Origin: Catenuloplanes indicus
GTDB taxonomy: Bacteria > Actinomycetota > Actinomycetes > Mycobacteriales > Micromonosporaceae
Reading direction: 5' to 3'
Length of the DNA: 64,000 bases
NCBI RefSeq assembly: GCF_030813715.1
Contig: NZ_JAUSUZ010000001.1
Location: forward strand, 5,518,001-5,582,000
Positions 16,566-25,079 of this stretch are shown piece after piece. How positions within the stretch are numbered: the first letter of the stretch is position 1; every line of letters begins with the position of its first letter. A program made the position numbers and the translations under genes. The notes beneath the pieces are model-generated. The model had not been told where the DNA came from, did not search any database, and saw only the letters and a program-made list of their open reading frames with translations.

Positions 16566-17246
16566 ATGACGACGGCATCGAGGCCTCCCGGCCCCGACGA
16601 CGGGTACGTCGCACCCGAGTTCGAGGCCGAAGAGTTCGAGGGACTGCGCGTCGACTCCTCCGGCATGCCGCTGGGGCCGCGTCGCGTCCTTCCGCTGGAG
16701 GACGAGCCCACCACGCTGGTCGCACGTTACCTCTTCCCCACCGAGCGATATCGGGGCGAGTGGAAACGGCACTGGGTTCACCTGTGGACACCGCTGCTGA
16801 TCGGTGCCGCGGCCACGTTCCTGCTCGGCTACCTGTCCGGCTTCCTGGCCAGACAGGAGTCGGCGAGCGGGTTCACCACGGTCGCGGTGATCGTTTGGCT
16901 CGGCGTCATGGGCTGGGTGGCGTGGAACGTCGCGGACTGGTACTTCGACCGCTTCATCCTGACCAACAAACGGGTGATGGTCGTGAACGGCATCATCACC
17001 CGCAAGGTGGCGATGATGCCGCTGGCCCGGGTCACGGACATGAAGTACGAGCAGTCCCCGGTCGGCCGCATGCTCAACTACGGCACGTTCGTGCTGGAGT
17101 CGGCCGGTCAGGACCAGGCACTGCGCGAGGTCAAGCACCTGCCCAACCCGAACGAGCTCTACCTGCGCGTGGTCGAGGAGATGTACGAGCCGCAGGCCGT
17201 CGAGGCCCGGCTCGGCAAGAACGCGGATCCCGGCGACGACGCCTGA
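16566..17246 (+). CDS. bacterial PH-domain membrane protein (bPH_2)
   Basis: 226 residues from ATG 16566. An acidic N-terminal 60 residues is followed by two transmembrane helices (about 78-98 and 106-124) and a bPH_2/DUF304 domain (WYFDRFILTNKRVMVVNG, MMPLARVTDMKYEQS, GRMLNYGTFVLESAG). These domains face the cytoplasm; the role is unknown, perhaps lipid or envelope homeostasis. It is co-transcribed with the preceding 53-residue protein. Confidence 0.82.
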   Translation: MTTASRPPGPDDGYVAPEFEAEEFEGLRVDSSGMPLGPRRVLPLEDEPTTLVARYLFPTERYRGEWKRHWVHLWTPLLIGAAATFLLGYLSGFLARQESASGFTTVAVIVWLGVMGWVAWNVADWYFDRFILTNKRVMVVNGIITRKVAMMPLARVTDMKYEQSPVGRMLNYGTFVLESAGQDQALREVKHLPNPNELYLRVVEEMYEPQAVEARLGKNADPGDDA

Positions 17247-17329
17247 ATCAGCCGTTCGCCCATAGATATCGCTCCCCGTGTCGTGTGAGTCTGTCCTGGA
17301 CTGCTTCACGCGCGCGGGGGAGGGTGACG

Positions 17330-18012
17330 ATGGAGGGCGAACCTGAGGCGGCGCCGGTCAGCGCCGATCGGGACCTGCACGTCGTTGCCGACCGCGTCGA
17401 CGACGAGTTCCGGGACTTCGTCTCGGCCCGCTCCGGCGCGCTGCTGCGCACCGCGTACCTTCTGGCCGGGGACTGGGCCACGGCGGAGGACCTGCTGCAG
17501 ACCGCGCTCACCAAGACGTACCTGGCGTGGCGGCGGCTCGGGCGGATCGAAGCGGTCGAGCCGTACGCGCGCCGCGTCCTGGTCAACACCGCGACCAGCT
17601 GGTGGCGCCGGCGCTGGCACGGCGAGCGCCCGACCGAGGTGCTGCCGGAGCGCGCGGCGCCGGACGAGATCGAGGCGCAGCTGGAGCGGGACGCGCTGTG
17701 GCGGCACGTGCGGGCGCTGCCCACCCGGCAGCGCGCCGTGCTGGTGCTGCGCTTCTACGAGGACCTGTCCGAGGCGCAGACGGCGGCGCTGCTGAACATC
17801 TCACCCGGCACCGTGAAGAGCCAGACGTTCCGTGCGCTGAACGCGCTGCGCCAGCGTCTGGCGGCCGAGGGCATCGACCCGGACTCCGGCGTGCCGGTGC
17901 CGGGCCCGTCCGCCACCGAGCCCCGCCCCGAGCCGGTGCTCCCGACGCGGCCGCTGCCGGTCCGCCCGCAACCGGCGCCCGCAGCCCGTCCACAGTTCGT
18001 GCGGGAGGGGCG

Positions 18013-18016
<4 letters not shown>
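17330..18016 (+). CDS. SigE-family ECF RNA polymerase sigma factor
   Basis: 228 residues from ATG 17330 (GGGGGAGGG upstream). Region 2 is recognisable in LLRTAYLLAGDWATAEDLLQ through AVEPYARRVLVNTATSWWRR. Region 4 is recognisable in LPTRQRAVLVLRFYEDLSEA followed by LLNISPGTVKSQTFRALNAL. It belongs to the SigE-fam_strep group of ECF factors. A Pro-rich C-terminal tail of about 45 residues follows region 4. Its stop overlaps the GTG of a membrane-anchored protein, which may act as its regulator. Confidence 0.9.
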
Positions 18017-19242
<1,226 letters not shown>

Positions 19243-19256
19243 TGCAGACTCGATGA

Positions 19257-20108
19257 GTGACACCGCGCATCGATCTGCACACCCACTCCACCGCCAGTGA
19301 CGGGACGCTCCGCCCGGCCGAGCTGGTCCGGGCCGGCGCCGCCGCCGGGCTGGCCGTGATGGCGATCACCGACCACGACACCACGGCCGGCTGGGCCGAG
19401 GCCGCGGACGCGCGCCCGGACGGGCTGACGCTGATCCGCGGCGCGGAGATCTCCTGCCGGTGGCACGGCACGGAGTCGGGGATCGGGCTGCACCTGCTGG
19501 CGTACCTGATCGATCCCGCGGACGCGGCGCTGACCGGCGAGCTGACCCGGGTACGGGCCGACCGGGAACGCCGCGGCGAGGCGATCGTCGAGCTGCTGCG
19601 TGCCGACGGCATCGACGTGAGCTGGGCCGAGGTGATGGAGTACGCGGCCGGTGGCTCGGTCGGGCGCCCGCACATCGCGGCCGCGCTGATCCGGGCCGGG
19701 TTGGTCGACACCACGTCCGAGGCGTTCGGCCCGCAGTGGCTCGGCCGCCGCTACCGGTTGCCGAAGGCGGACATCGACGTCTTCACCGCGGTCCGCCTGG
19801 TCCGCGCGGCCGGTGGCGTGCCGGTGCTGGCGCACCCGCGCGCCACCCGGCGCGGCCGGATCGTGCCGGACTCGATGATCGGCGACCTGGCCGCGGCCGG
19901 GCTGTTCGGCCTGGAGGCCGACCACGAGGACCACTCCGCGGAGGAACGCGCGCACGTGCGGCGGCTCGCGGACCGGCTCGGCCTGGTGGTGACCGGTTCG
20001 TCGGACTTCCACGGTACGCACAAGACGGTGCTGCTGGGCGCGTTCACCACCGCGCCGGAGGTGCTCGACAAGATCGTGGCGTCGGCGTCCGGAGTCCCGC
20101 CGCTCTAG
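19257..20108 (+). CDS. PHP-domain phosphoesterase
   Basis: 283 residues with all PHP metal motifs: IDLHTHSTASDGT, AITDHDT, GAEISC, VPVLAHP and GSSDFHG. It likely hydrolyses a phosphate ester with a trinuclear metal site. Actinobacterial and E. coli relatives act on 3',5'-nucleotide bisphosphates or as 5'-3' RNA/oligonucleotide exonuclease (RNase AM type). The GTG start at 19257 is 14 bases after the previous stop. The neighbour downstream is MarC. Confidence 0.85.
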   Translation: MTPRIDLHTHSTASDGTLRPAELVRAGAAAGLAVMAITDHDTTAGWAEAADARPDGLTLIRGAEISCRWHGTESGIGLHLLAYLIDPADAALTGELTRVRADRERRGEAIVELLRADGIDVSWAEVMEYAAGGSVGRPHIAAALIRAGLVDTTSEAFGPQWLGRRYRLPKADIDVFTAVRLVRAAGGVPVLAHPRATRRGRIVPDSMIGDLAAAGLFGLEADHEDHSAEERAHVRRLADRLGLVVTGSSDFHGTHKTVLLGAFTTAPEVLDKIVASASGVPPL

Positions 20109-20136
20109 GCCGAGTTGATCACGGTAGCGTGGCCGT

Positions 20137-20757
20137 GTGGATTTCAAGCTGTTCGGCGAGGTGTTCGTGACCTTGCTGGTCATCGTCGACCCGCCGGGCA
20201 TGGTGCCGATCTTCCTCGCACTGACCGGCACGCTGCCGAAGCGCGACCGGCGCAAGGCCGGGCGACAGGCGGTCGCGCTGGCGTTCGGCGTCATCGTCGT
20301 GTTCGCGCTGCTCGGCCAGACGCTGCTGGACTACCTGCACGTGGACCTGCCCGCGCTGCAGGGCGCCGGTGGCCTGCTGCTGATCCTCATCGCGCTGGAA
20401 CTGCTCACCGGCAAGACCGACGACGCCTCCGACCGGCAGGCCACCTCGAACGTGGCGCTGGTGCCGCTGGGTGTGCCGCTGCTGGCCGGCCCCGGCGCGA
20501 TCGTCGCCACCATGCTGTTCGTCCAGAACGGCGAGAACACCGCGGACTACGTGGCGATCGGCGCCGGGATCGTGGCCGTGATGATCGTGGTGCTGCTGGT
20601 GCTGCGCTTCTCCGACGTGATCGTCCGGGTCCTCCGGCCGGGTGGCATCGAGGTGCTCACCCGGATCGCCGGCCTGCTGCTCGCCGCGATCGCGGTACAG
20701 CTCATCGCGGACTCGGTGGCCGCGTTCGTGACCCAGTACACCGGCCAGGCGATGTAA
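20137..20757 (+). CDS. MarC-family integral membrane protein
   Basis: 206 residues with six hydrophobic helices. The first carries the family signature VTLLVIVDPPGMVPIFLAL and there is a matching LLAGPGAIVATMLF in the second half. Despite the name, the family is not a proven multidrug transporter and its role is unknown. The GTG start is at 20137, 28 bases after the PHP gene. Confidence 0.88.
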   Translation: MDFKLFGEVFVTLLVIVDPPGMVPIFLALTGTLPKRDRRKAGRQAVALAFGVIVVFALLGQTLLDYLHVDLPALQGAGGLLLILIALELLTGKTDDASDRQATSNVALVPLGVPLLAGPGAIVATMLFVQNGENTADYVAIGAGIVAVMIVVLLVLRFSDVIVRVLRPGGIEVLTRIAGLLLAAIAVQLIADSVAAFVTQYTGQAM

Positions 20758-20787
20758 CGGCCGGGCCCGCCTGGCAGGATCGGACGG

Positions 20788-21714
20788 GTGCGCAGGTCTA
20801 CGTCCACCGGTGGGTCCGCGGTGCCCGAGCAGCTCGGGTTCCCCGGCATGCCGCAGCGGCTCTTCGTCTGCACCCCCAGCAAGCTCGGGTCGTTCATCGA
20901 CTGCCCGCGCCGCTACCGGTATGCGTACGTCGACCGCCCCACGCCGCCGAAGGGCCCGCCGTGGGGCCACAACTCGCTCGGCGCGAGCGTGCACACCGCG
21001 CTGAAGAACTGGTTCGACCTACCCGCCGGCCGCCGCCGTCCCGGCGTGCTTCCGACCCTGCTCAAGGCGACCTGGGTACGGGAGGGCTACCGCGACGTCG
21101 AGCAGGAGCGAGAGGCGTGGCGGGCCGCGCTCGCCTGGCTGGACGGCTACCTGGCCGGGCTGGACCCGGCGTTCGAGCCGGTCGGCGTGGAGCGGACCGT
21201 GGCCGCCCGCACCACCGTGCTCGCGCTGAGCGGCCGCGCCGACCGGATCGACGCGCGCGTCACCCCGGACGGGCGCCGGGAGCTGGTCATCGTCGACTAC
21301 AAGACCGGCCGCTCCGGCACCGGGCCGGACGACGCGCGCGGCTCCCAGGCGCTGGCGCTCTACGCGTTCGCGGCGGAGAAGGTCTTCCACGCCCCCTGCC
21401 ACCGGGTCGAGCTGCACCACCTGCCGTCCGGCACGGTCGCCGCGCACGAGCACACCGAGGAGTCGCTGGCCCGCCAGGTCCGCCGCGCCGAGGACACCGC
21501 GCAGGACATCATGGCCGCGGAGGCCGCGCTTACCGCCGGCACCGACCCGGACGAGGCGTTCCCCACCACGCCCGGCCGGCTCTGCTCCTGGTGCGACTTC
21601 CGCGCGGTCTGCCCGGCCGGCGCCACCGCCGAGCCGAAGGAGCCGTGGTCCGCGGTCGAGTCCACGCTCCACCCGGACCCGGCGCCCCGCCCGCGCGCCG
21701 CCGACGAGGACTGA
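20788..21714 (+). CDS. RecB/Cas4-like PD-(D/E)XK nuclease with Fe-S cysteines
   Basis: 308 residues. The nuclease core is GRADRIDA ... LVIVDYKTGR (PD-(D/E)XK motifs II and III). An early Cys in FIDCPRRYRYAY and a C-terminal cluster CSWCDFRAVC give the Cys-(x)n-CxxC-x5-C layout of AddB/Cas4-type [4Fe-4S] nucleases. It is a stand-alone exonuclease of unknown pathway; no helicase, Cas or CRISPR element lies nearby. Start GTG 20788. The region downstream is gene-free. Confidence 0.82.
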   Translation: MRRSTSTGGSAVPEQLGFPGMPQRLFVCTPSKLGSFIDCPRRYRYAYVDRPTPPKGPPWGHNSLGASVHTALKNWFDLPAGRRRPGVLPTLLKATWVREGYRDVEQEREAWRAALAWLDGYLAGLDPAFEPVGVERTVAARTTVLALSGRADRIDARVTPDGRRELVIVDYKTGRSGTGPDDARGSQALALYAFAAEKVFHAPCHRVELHHLPSGTVAAHEHTEESLARQVRRAEDTAQDIMAAEAALTAGTDPDEAFPTTPGRLCSWCDFRAVCPAGATAEPKEPWSAVESTLHPDPAPRPRAADED

Positions 21715-21808
21715 CGACCTCCTGATCCTCGGTGGCCCGGCACCTCGTCCGTGCCGTGCGCATCGTGCTGGCCGCGCTGCCGCGGCTCCCCGGCCATTCC
21801 CGGCTGCT

Positions 21809-21826
21809 CTGCTTACCTGGCCAAAG
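21809..21826 (+). repeat. CTGCTTACC repeat, copy 1
   Basis: CTGCTTACCTGGCCAAAG, followed by CGGGCCAAA. Confidence 0.7.
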
Positions 21827-21881
21827 CGGGCCAAACCCCCTTCTGAGCCGATGCCGCAGGCACTCTTCCGGCCGCTTTGCT

Positions 21882-21899
21882 CTGCTTACCTAACCAAAA
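21882..21899 (+). repeat. CTGCTTACC repeat, copy 2
   Basis: CTGCTTACCTAACCAAAA, preceded by GCTTTGCT and followed by CGGCCCAAAA. The extended similarity to copy 1 covers roughly 30 bases. Confidence 0.7.
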
Positions 21900-22159
21900 C
21901 GGCCCAAAACGCGTCTGCTGCGGCGGCGAAATGTCGGCCCTCCGCCATGGGGCGGCGGGGTCGCGCGGGGCGGCGCTGTGGCGGATCTCCGCCGGCGGCC
22001 GGCGGTTCGGACCGGCGGCGGGAGCCGTGCCGCCCTGGCACCGCGTCACTGGCAGGGAGGCCGGCCACGGCCGACCGGTCTCCGGCGGGAGCGACGGGCA
22101 GTGATGTGACGCTGACCGGGACGGCAAGATCTTTGGTTTTGTTTCTCGGCGCTTTTGCC

Positions 22160-22177
22160 CTGCTTACCCGGACAAAA
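22160..22177 (+). repeat. CTGCTTACC repeat, copy 3
   Basis: CTGCTTACCCGGACAAAA, preceded by GCTTTTGCC. It is the left arm of a hairpin with copy 4. Confidence 0.7.
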
Positions 22178-22205
22178 CGCCGCGGCCGGCCGACGGTTCG
22201 GGGGT

Positions 22206-22223
22206 TTTTGTCAAGGTAAGCAG
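22206..22223 (-). repeat. CTGCTTACC repeat, copy 4 (inverted)
   Basis: Reads CTGCTTACCTTGACAAAA on the minus strand, preceded there by CTTGCT. Confidence 0.7.
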
Positions 22224-22269
22224 AGCAAGGGTGGGCCGCACCTAGTCCCGGGGTGGGGGCGTGGGCGGG

Positions 22270-22697
22270 TTATCGCTCGGCGGAGCGGCGGGACTGGCAG
22301 GCGGGGCAGAGGCCCCAGAACGTGACCTCGGCCTCGTCGACCTCGAAGCCGGAGGCGTGGTGCGGGTCCAGGCACGGTGCCTGACCGACCACGCAGTCGA
22401 CGTCGGCGACCTGCCGCAGCCGCGGCAGACCACGTGGTGATGGTTGTCGCCGGTGCGGGCCTCGTAGCGGGCCGGGCTGCCGGCCGGTTCCAGGCGGCGG
22501 GCCAGGCCGGCGCGGGAGAGCGCACCCAGCACGTCGTAGATCGCCTGGGTGGAGACGGAGTCGAGGCGCAGCCGGACCTGCCGGGCGATCTCCTCGACCT
22601 CCAGGTGGCCGCCGGTGGCGAGCACGTCGAGCACGGCGAGCCGCGGCCGGGTGACCCGCAGCCCGTGCGTGCGCAGCTGCTCGTCCGCGGTAGGCAT
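22270..22697 (-). pseudogene. fur: Fur-family metalloregulator with a one-base frameshift
   Basis: From the ATG at 22697 the frame reads a good Fur winged helix ([55 protein letters not shown]) up to CRGCG near 22414. The rest of the family ([28 protein letters not shown]) continues in the next frame to a stop at 22270. Restoring one base in the GGCAGGTCGCC stretch rejoins them. Both CxxC structural zinc motifs lie on opposite sides of the break. This is either a true inactivating deletion or a sequencing error. Intact, it would be a FurA/CatR-like peroxide or iron sensor of about 143 residues. Confidence 0.8.
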
Positions 22698-22856
22698 CCA
22701 ACCATGACAACACGTCACCGCGTACGGCTCAAGAGCGCTGCTCACCGGTGGTGGTCACGGACACATCAGCGGATTGTCAGCGAAGATCGGGAACCGGACC
22801 GATCAGGTGGTGACTGTGATGACGTAGCAACCCGCGCAACGGCCTGAGGAGTCATC

Positions 22857-23324
22857 GTGTTCGAGACCATCAACGGCATGCCCGCGCATGTACTTCTGGT
22901 GCATGCGGCGGTCGTCTTCGTGCCCCTGCTCGCACTGGGGGCGATCGTCTTCGCGGTGTGGCCGGCGGTCCGGGCGCGGATCGACTGGGCGGTCGCGCTG
23001 CTCGCGGTGGTGGCGCCGCTGTCCGCGCTGTTCTCGATGATCTCCGGCAACGCGTTCTACGAGATGCGGGTGGCGGACGGCACGCCGGAGCAGTTCCTGG
23101 ACCAGATCGGTGAGCACGCGTCGTACGGTCAGCGGACGTTCTTCTTCTCGCTCGGTCTCGGCCTGGTCACCGGCGCACTGCTGCTACTGCGCCGCCGGGC
23201 CGGCACGCCGAAGGCGGTCACCGTCGGGCTGAGCGTGGTCGCGGTGGTGCTCGCGGTGATCACCGGCTACTTCGTGGTGATGACCGGCGACACCGGCGCG
23301 GCGATGAACTGGAAGATCTCCTAG
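22857..23324 (+). CDS. DUF2231 membrane protein
   Basis: 155 residues with four transmembrane helices (about 10-35, 42-62, 90-110 and 120-143). It starts MFETINGMPAHVLLVHAAVV; the conserved HxLLVH near the start is typical of DUF2231. The GTG start 22857 is preceded by GAGGAG. The function is not established; some relatives sit near heme or iron genes, which would suit the neighbouring Fur gene. Its TAG shares the tetranucleotide CTAG with the stop of the convergent gene. Confidence 0.8.
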   Translation: MFETINGMPAHVLLVHAAVVFVPLLALGAIVFAVWPAVRARIDWAVALLAVVAPLSALFSMISGNAFYEMRVADGTPEQFLDQIGEHASYGQRTFFFSLGLGLVTGALLLLRRRAGTPKAVTVGLSVVAVVLAVITGYFVVMTGDTGAAMNWKIS

Positions 23325-23608
23325 AAGAGGACGCGTCCGCAGACGGCGCAGAGCGCGATCACCATGACGACGAGCGCGCCGATCCCGACGCCGTAGCTCA
23401 GGCCGCGTGCGCGGGACTCGGCCGCGTCGATCGCCTGCGCGTCCTGCGCCGGCAGCCGGCGCGGTGGCGGGGACGGCCGCACGGTCGGCGGCCGCCAGTC
23501 CGGCGCCGGGTACGCCTGTGGCGGCGGCCCGGTGTAGCCGGTCTCCGCGGCGGACGGTGGGGAGCCGGAGACGTCCCGCCAGGGGCTGTGCTCGTCGGGA
23601 GTGCTCAC
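23321..23608 (-). CDS. single-pass membrane protein with Pro-rich cytoplasmic arm (95 aa)
   Basis: The start is placed at GTG 23608 (VSTPDEHSPWRDV). The N-terminal two thirds are Pro/Tyr/Arg-rich and disordered. A C-terminal helix (YGVGIGALVVMVIALCAVCG) anchors the protein. No family is recognised. It is tail-to-tail with the DUF2231 gene, the two stops overlapping by 2-3 bases within CTAG. Confidence 0.6.
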   Translation of the reverse strand: MSTPDEHSPWRDVSGSPPSAAETGYTGPPPQAYPAPDWRPPTVRPSPPPRRLPAQDAQAIDAAESRARGLSYGVGIGALVVMVIALCAVCGRVLF

Positions 23609-23690
23609 ACCGTCTGACGCTACCAACGCGTCACCGGAGGTACCCACCGGTGGGGGATGACGGACATCTCCGGGTGAGTACGCTGGGCGC

Positions 23691-23873
23691 GTGAATCCGG
23701 AGCTTGAGCCGCGTGCCGGCATCGACGACGAGCGCACCGTCGACCTGGTCGACGACGACCTGCCCGTGCTGCCGGACCAGACGTCCGACGACACGGATCG
23801 GGGCTGGGGAGACTACGGCAGTGGCGGCGGCAACGACGACCGCCTGCTGGAGGAGCGGCCGCCGCACTGGTGA
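23691..23873 (+). CDS. small acidic conserved protein (60 aa)
   Basis: GTG start at 23691. Strongly acidic, with the C-terminal block GWGDYGSGGGNDDRLLEERP then PHW. The DDRLLEERPPHW ending recurs in small hypothetical proteins of actinomycetes as I recall them. There is no membrane helix or metal motif. It is followed by an inverted repeat carrying DnaA boxes. Confidence 0.6.
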   Translation: MNPELEPRAGIDDERTVDLVDDDLPVLPDQTSDDTDRGWGDYGSGGGNDDRLLEERPPHW

Positions 23874-23878
23874 GAAAG

Positions 23879-23952
23879 TTATCCACAGGCTGGGGATGTC
23901 AGCCTGTGGATAACGCTGGGATCTGTGGATAACTCGCGCGTTCTGTGGACGG
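23879..23952. other. DnaA-box cluster and hairpin
   Basis: Three perfect DnaA boxes (TTATCCACA) lie at 23879-23887 (+), 23905-23913 (-) and 23924-23932 (-), with a partial fourth (TGTGGACGG) at 23944-23952. The first two form a 13-bp perfect inverted repeat (TTATCCACAGGCT, 9-base loop), which can also end transcription between the two convergent genes. Confidence 0.75.
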
Positions 23953-23956
23953 CGGG

Positions 23957-24283
23957 TTACGAGCCGCTGGCCGCCGTGCTGCTGGACGTGGTCGTCGAGG
24001 AGCTGGTGGAGGCGGCCGCGGCGGGCTTGCTCTCCGACTTCGTCTCGGCGGGCTTGGACTCCGACTTGGTCTCGGCCGGCTTGCTCGACTCGGTCGAGCT
24101 GCTGCCGCCGCGCGAGTCGGTGCGGTAGAACCCGGAGCCCTTGAACACGATGCCCACCGAGTTGAACAGCTTGCGCAGGCGACCCTGGCAGGCCGGGCAC
24201 TCGGTCAGCGGCTCGTCGCTGAACGACTGCACCGCCTCGAGCTGGTGGCCGCACTCGGTGCAGGCGTACTGGTAGGTGGGCAC
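23957..24283 (-). CDS. ruc: FmdB-family zinc-ribbon protein, Ruc-like redox-regulated chaperone
   Basis: 108 residues from GTG 24283 (GGAGGGG upstream). The zinc ribbon uses Cys8, Cys11, Cys29 and Cys32 (CTEC, CPAC). It is followed by FNSVGIVFKGSGFYRTDSR and a disordered Ser/Thr/Lys tail with a twice-repeated KPAETKSES unit. This is the architecture of M. tuberculosis Rv0991c (Ruc), whose oxidised, zinc-free form prevents protein aggregation. The neighbours (cyclo-ligase, galU, moeA/glp, rimJ) match the Rv0991c-Rv0996 order from memory, and a CIRCE element lies upstream, implying HrcA-controlled heat-shock expression. Confidence 0.78.
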   Translation of the reverse strand: MPTYQYACTECGHQLEAVQSFSDEPLTECPACQGRLRKLFNSVGIVFKGSGFYRTDSRGGSSSTESSKPAETKSESKPAETKSESKPAAAASTSSSTTTSSSTAASGS

Positions 24284-24311
24284 GTTCCCCTCCGGAGGAT
24301 CTTCGCGTGTC

Positions 24312-24336
24312 TGGCACTCTGCAATTCCGAGTGCCA
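24312..24336 (-). promoter_or_regulatory. CIRCE element (HrcA operator)
   Basis: TGGCACTC, 9 bases, GAGTGCCA: a perfect 8-9-8 inverted repeat matching the CIRCE consensus GCACTC-N9-GAGTGC. It sits 29 bases upstream of the ruc start. Confidence 0.8.
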
Positions 24337-24378
24337 ATGATCCGTCATCGGGGCGCCCTGCGTCCAGCGAGGTGCCTC

Positions 24379-24993
24379 TCACCCCACCCGGACGAACCCG
24401 CCGGCCGGGGTGATCACGCCCTGCACCCGCCGGTCGTGCGGTTCGGCGGGTAGCTCGCCGACCAGCTCGCCGTCGTGCAGCAGCGCCACCACCAGCGCGG
24501 ACCCGCAGCGGGCCAGCGCGCGGTCGTAGGACCCGCCGCCCCGGCCGAGGCGCACGCCACGCCGGTCCACCGCGAGCGCGGGCACGACGACCAGCTGCGC
24601 GTCCGCGACCGCGGCCGGCCCGCGCCGCCGGCCGGACGGCTCGCGCAGCCCGCGCGCGGTCGGGGTGAGCGACGCGGGCCCGGCGTACTCCGCCCAGTCC
24701 AGGTCGAGGTCGGGCAGCAGCACCGGAAGCAGCAGCGTCCCGTCCGGATGCAGCAGGCGGGTGAGCACGTCCGGCAGGCCGGCACCGCCCGGCTCCGCGC
24801 CGACCGGCACGTATGCGGTGGCCACCGCGGGTCGCTCCGCCGCTATCAGGTCGCCCAGGGCGCGGCGGACCCGCCCGGCCGCGGCACGGCGGCTCTCCTC
24901 CGGCAGCGCCCGCCGGGCGGCCAGCAGCCGGCCCCGTAGCGCGGTCTTTCCGGCCTTCGCCGCGAACTCGTCTTGATCCGAAAAATCCGGCAC
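24379..24993 (-). CDS. 5-formyltetrahydrofolate cyclo-ligase
   Basis: 204 residues. The signature segment RGVRLGRGGGSYDRAL near the C-terminus is the ATP/folate-binding loop, and AYVPVGAEPGGAGLPDVLTR in the middle is also typical. It converts 5-formyl-THF to 5,10-methenyl-THF with ATP in the cytosol. It is upstream of ruc on the same strand, separated by the CIRCE element, and divergent from the diguanylate cyclase. Normal length for the family. Confidence 0.88.
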   Translation of the reverse strand: MPDFSDQDEFAAKAGKTALRGRLLAARRALPEESRRAAAGRVRRALGDLIAAERPAVATAYVPVGAEPGGAGLPDVLTRLLHPDGTLLLPVLLPDLDLDWAEYAGPASLTPTARGLREPSGRRRGPAAVADAQLVVVPALAVDRRGVRLGRGGGSYDRALARCGSALVVALLHDGELVGELPAEPHDRRVQGVITPAGGFVRVG

Positions 24994-25079
24994 GCAACAC
25001 TCCAGTCACAACCCTGGCAATCGGGTCGTCCTGTGCCAGCATCGCAGCTAACGGGCCCGGCGTCATGGGGGGAGAGGCG

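Larger units (their letters stand above)
22160..22223. terminator. long hairpin formed by repeat copies 3 and 4
   Basis: CTGCTTACC/GGTAAGCAG (9 bp) and GACAAAA/TTTTGTC (7 bp) stack around a 2-base internal loop with a GC-rich 29-base loop. It lies downstream of two convergent genes, so termination is one plausible role. Confidence 0.4.
21715..22269. other. gene-free 555-base region with four copies of a short repeat
   Basis: No frame here has coding character. The region holds four copies of CTGCTTACCYNNNCAAAR, three direct and one inverted. Copies three and four can fold into a long hairpin. It separates the nuclease gene from the convergent Fur gene. Confidence 0.75.

Noticed and set aside
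23879-23952. DnaA-box cluster as the replication origin
   Set aside because: No dnaA, dnaN, rpmH or AT-rich unwinding region nearby, and only three full boxes. Reported as a possible titration site instead.
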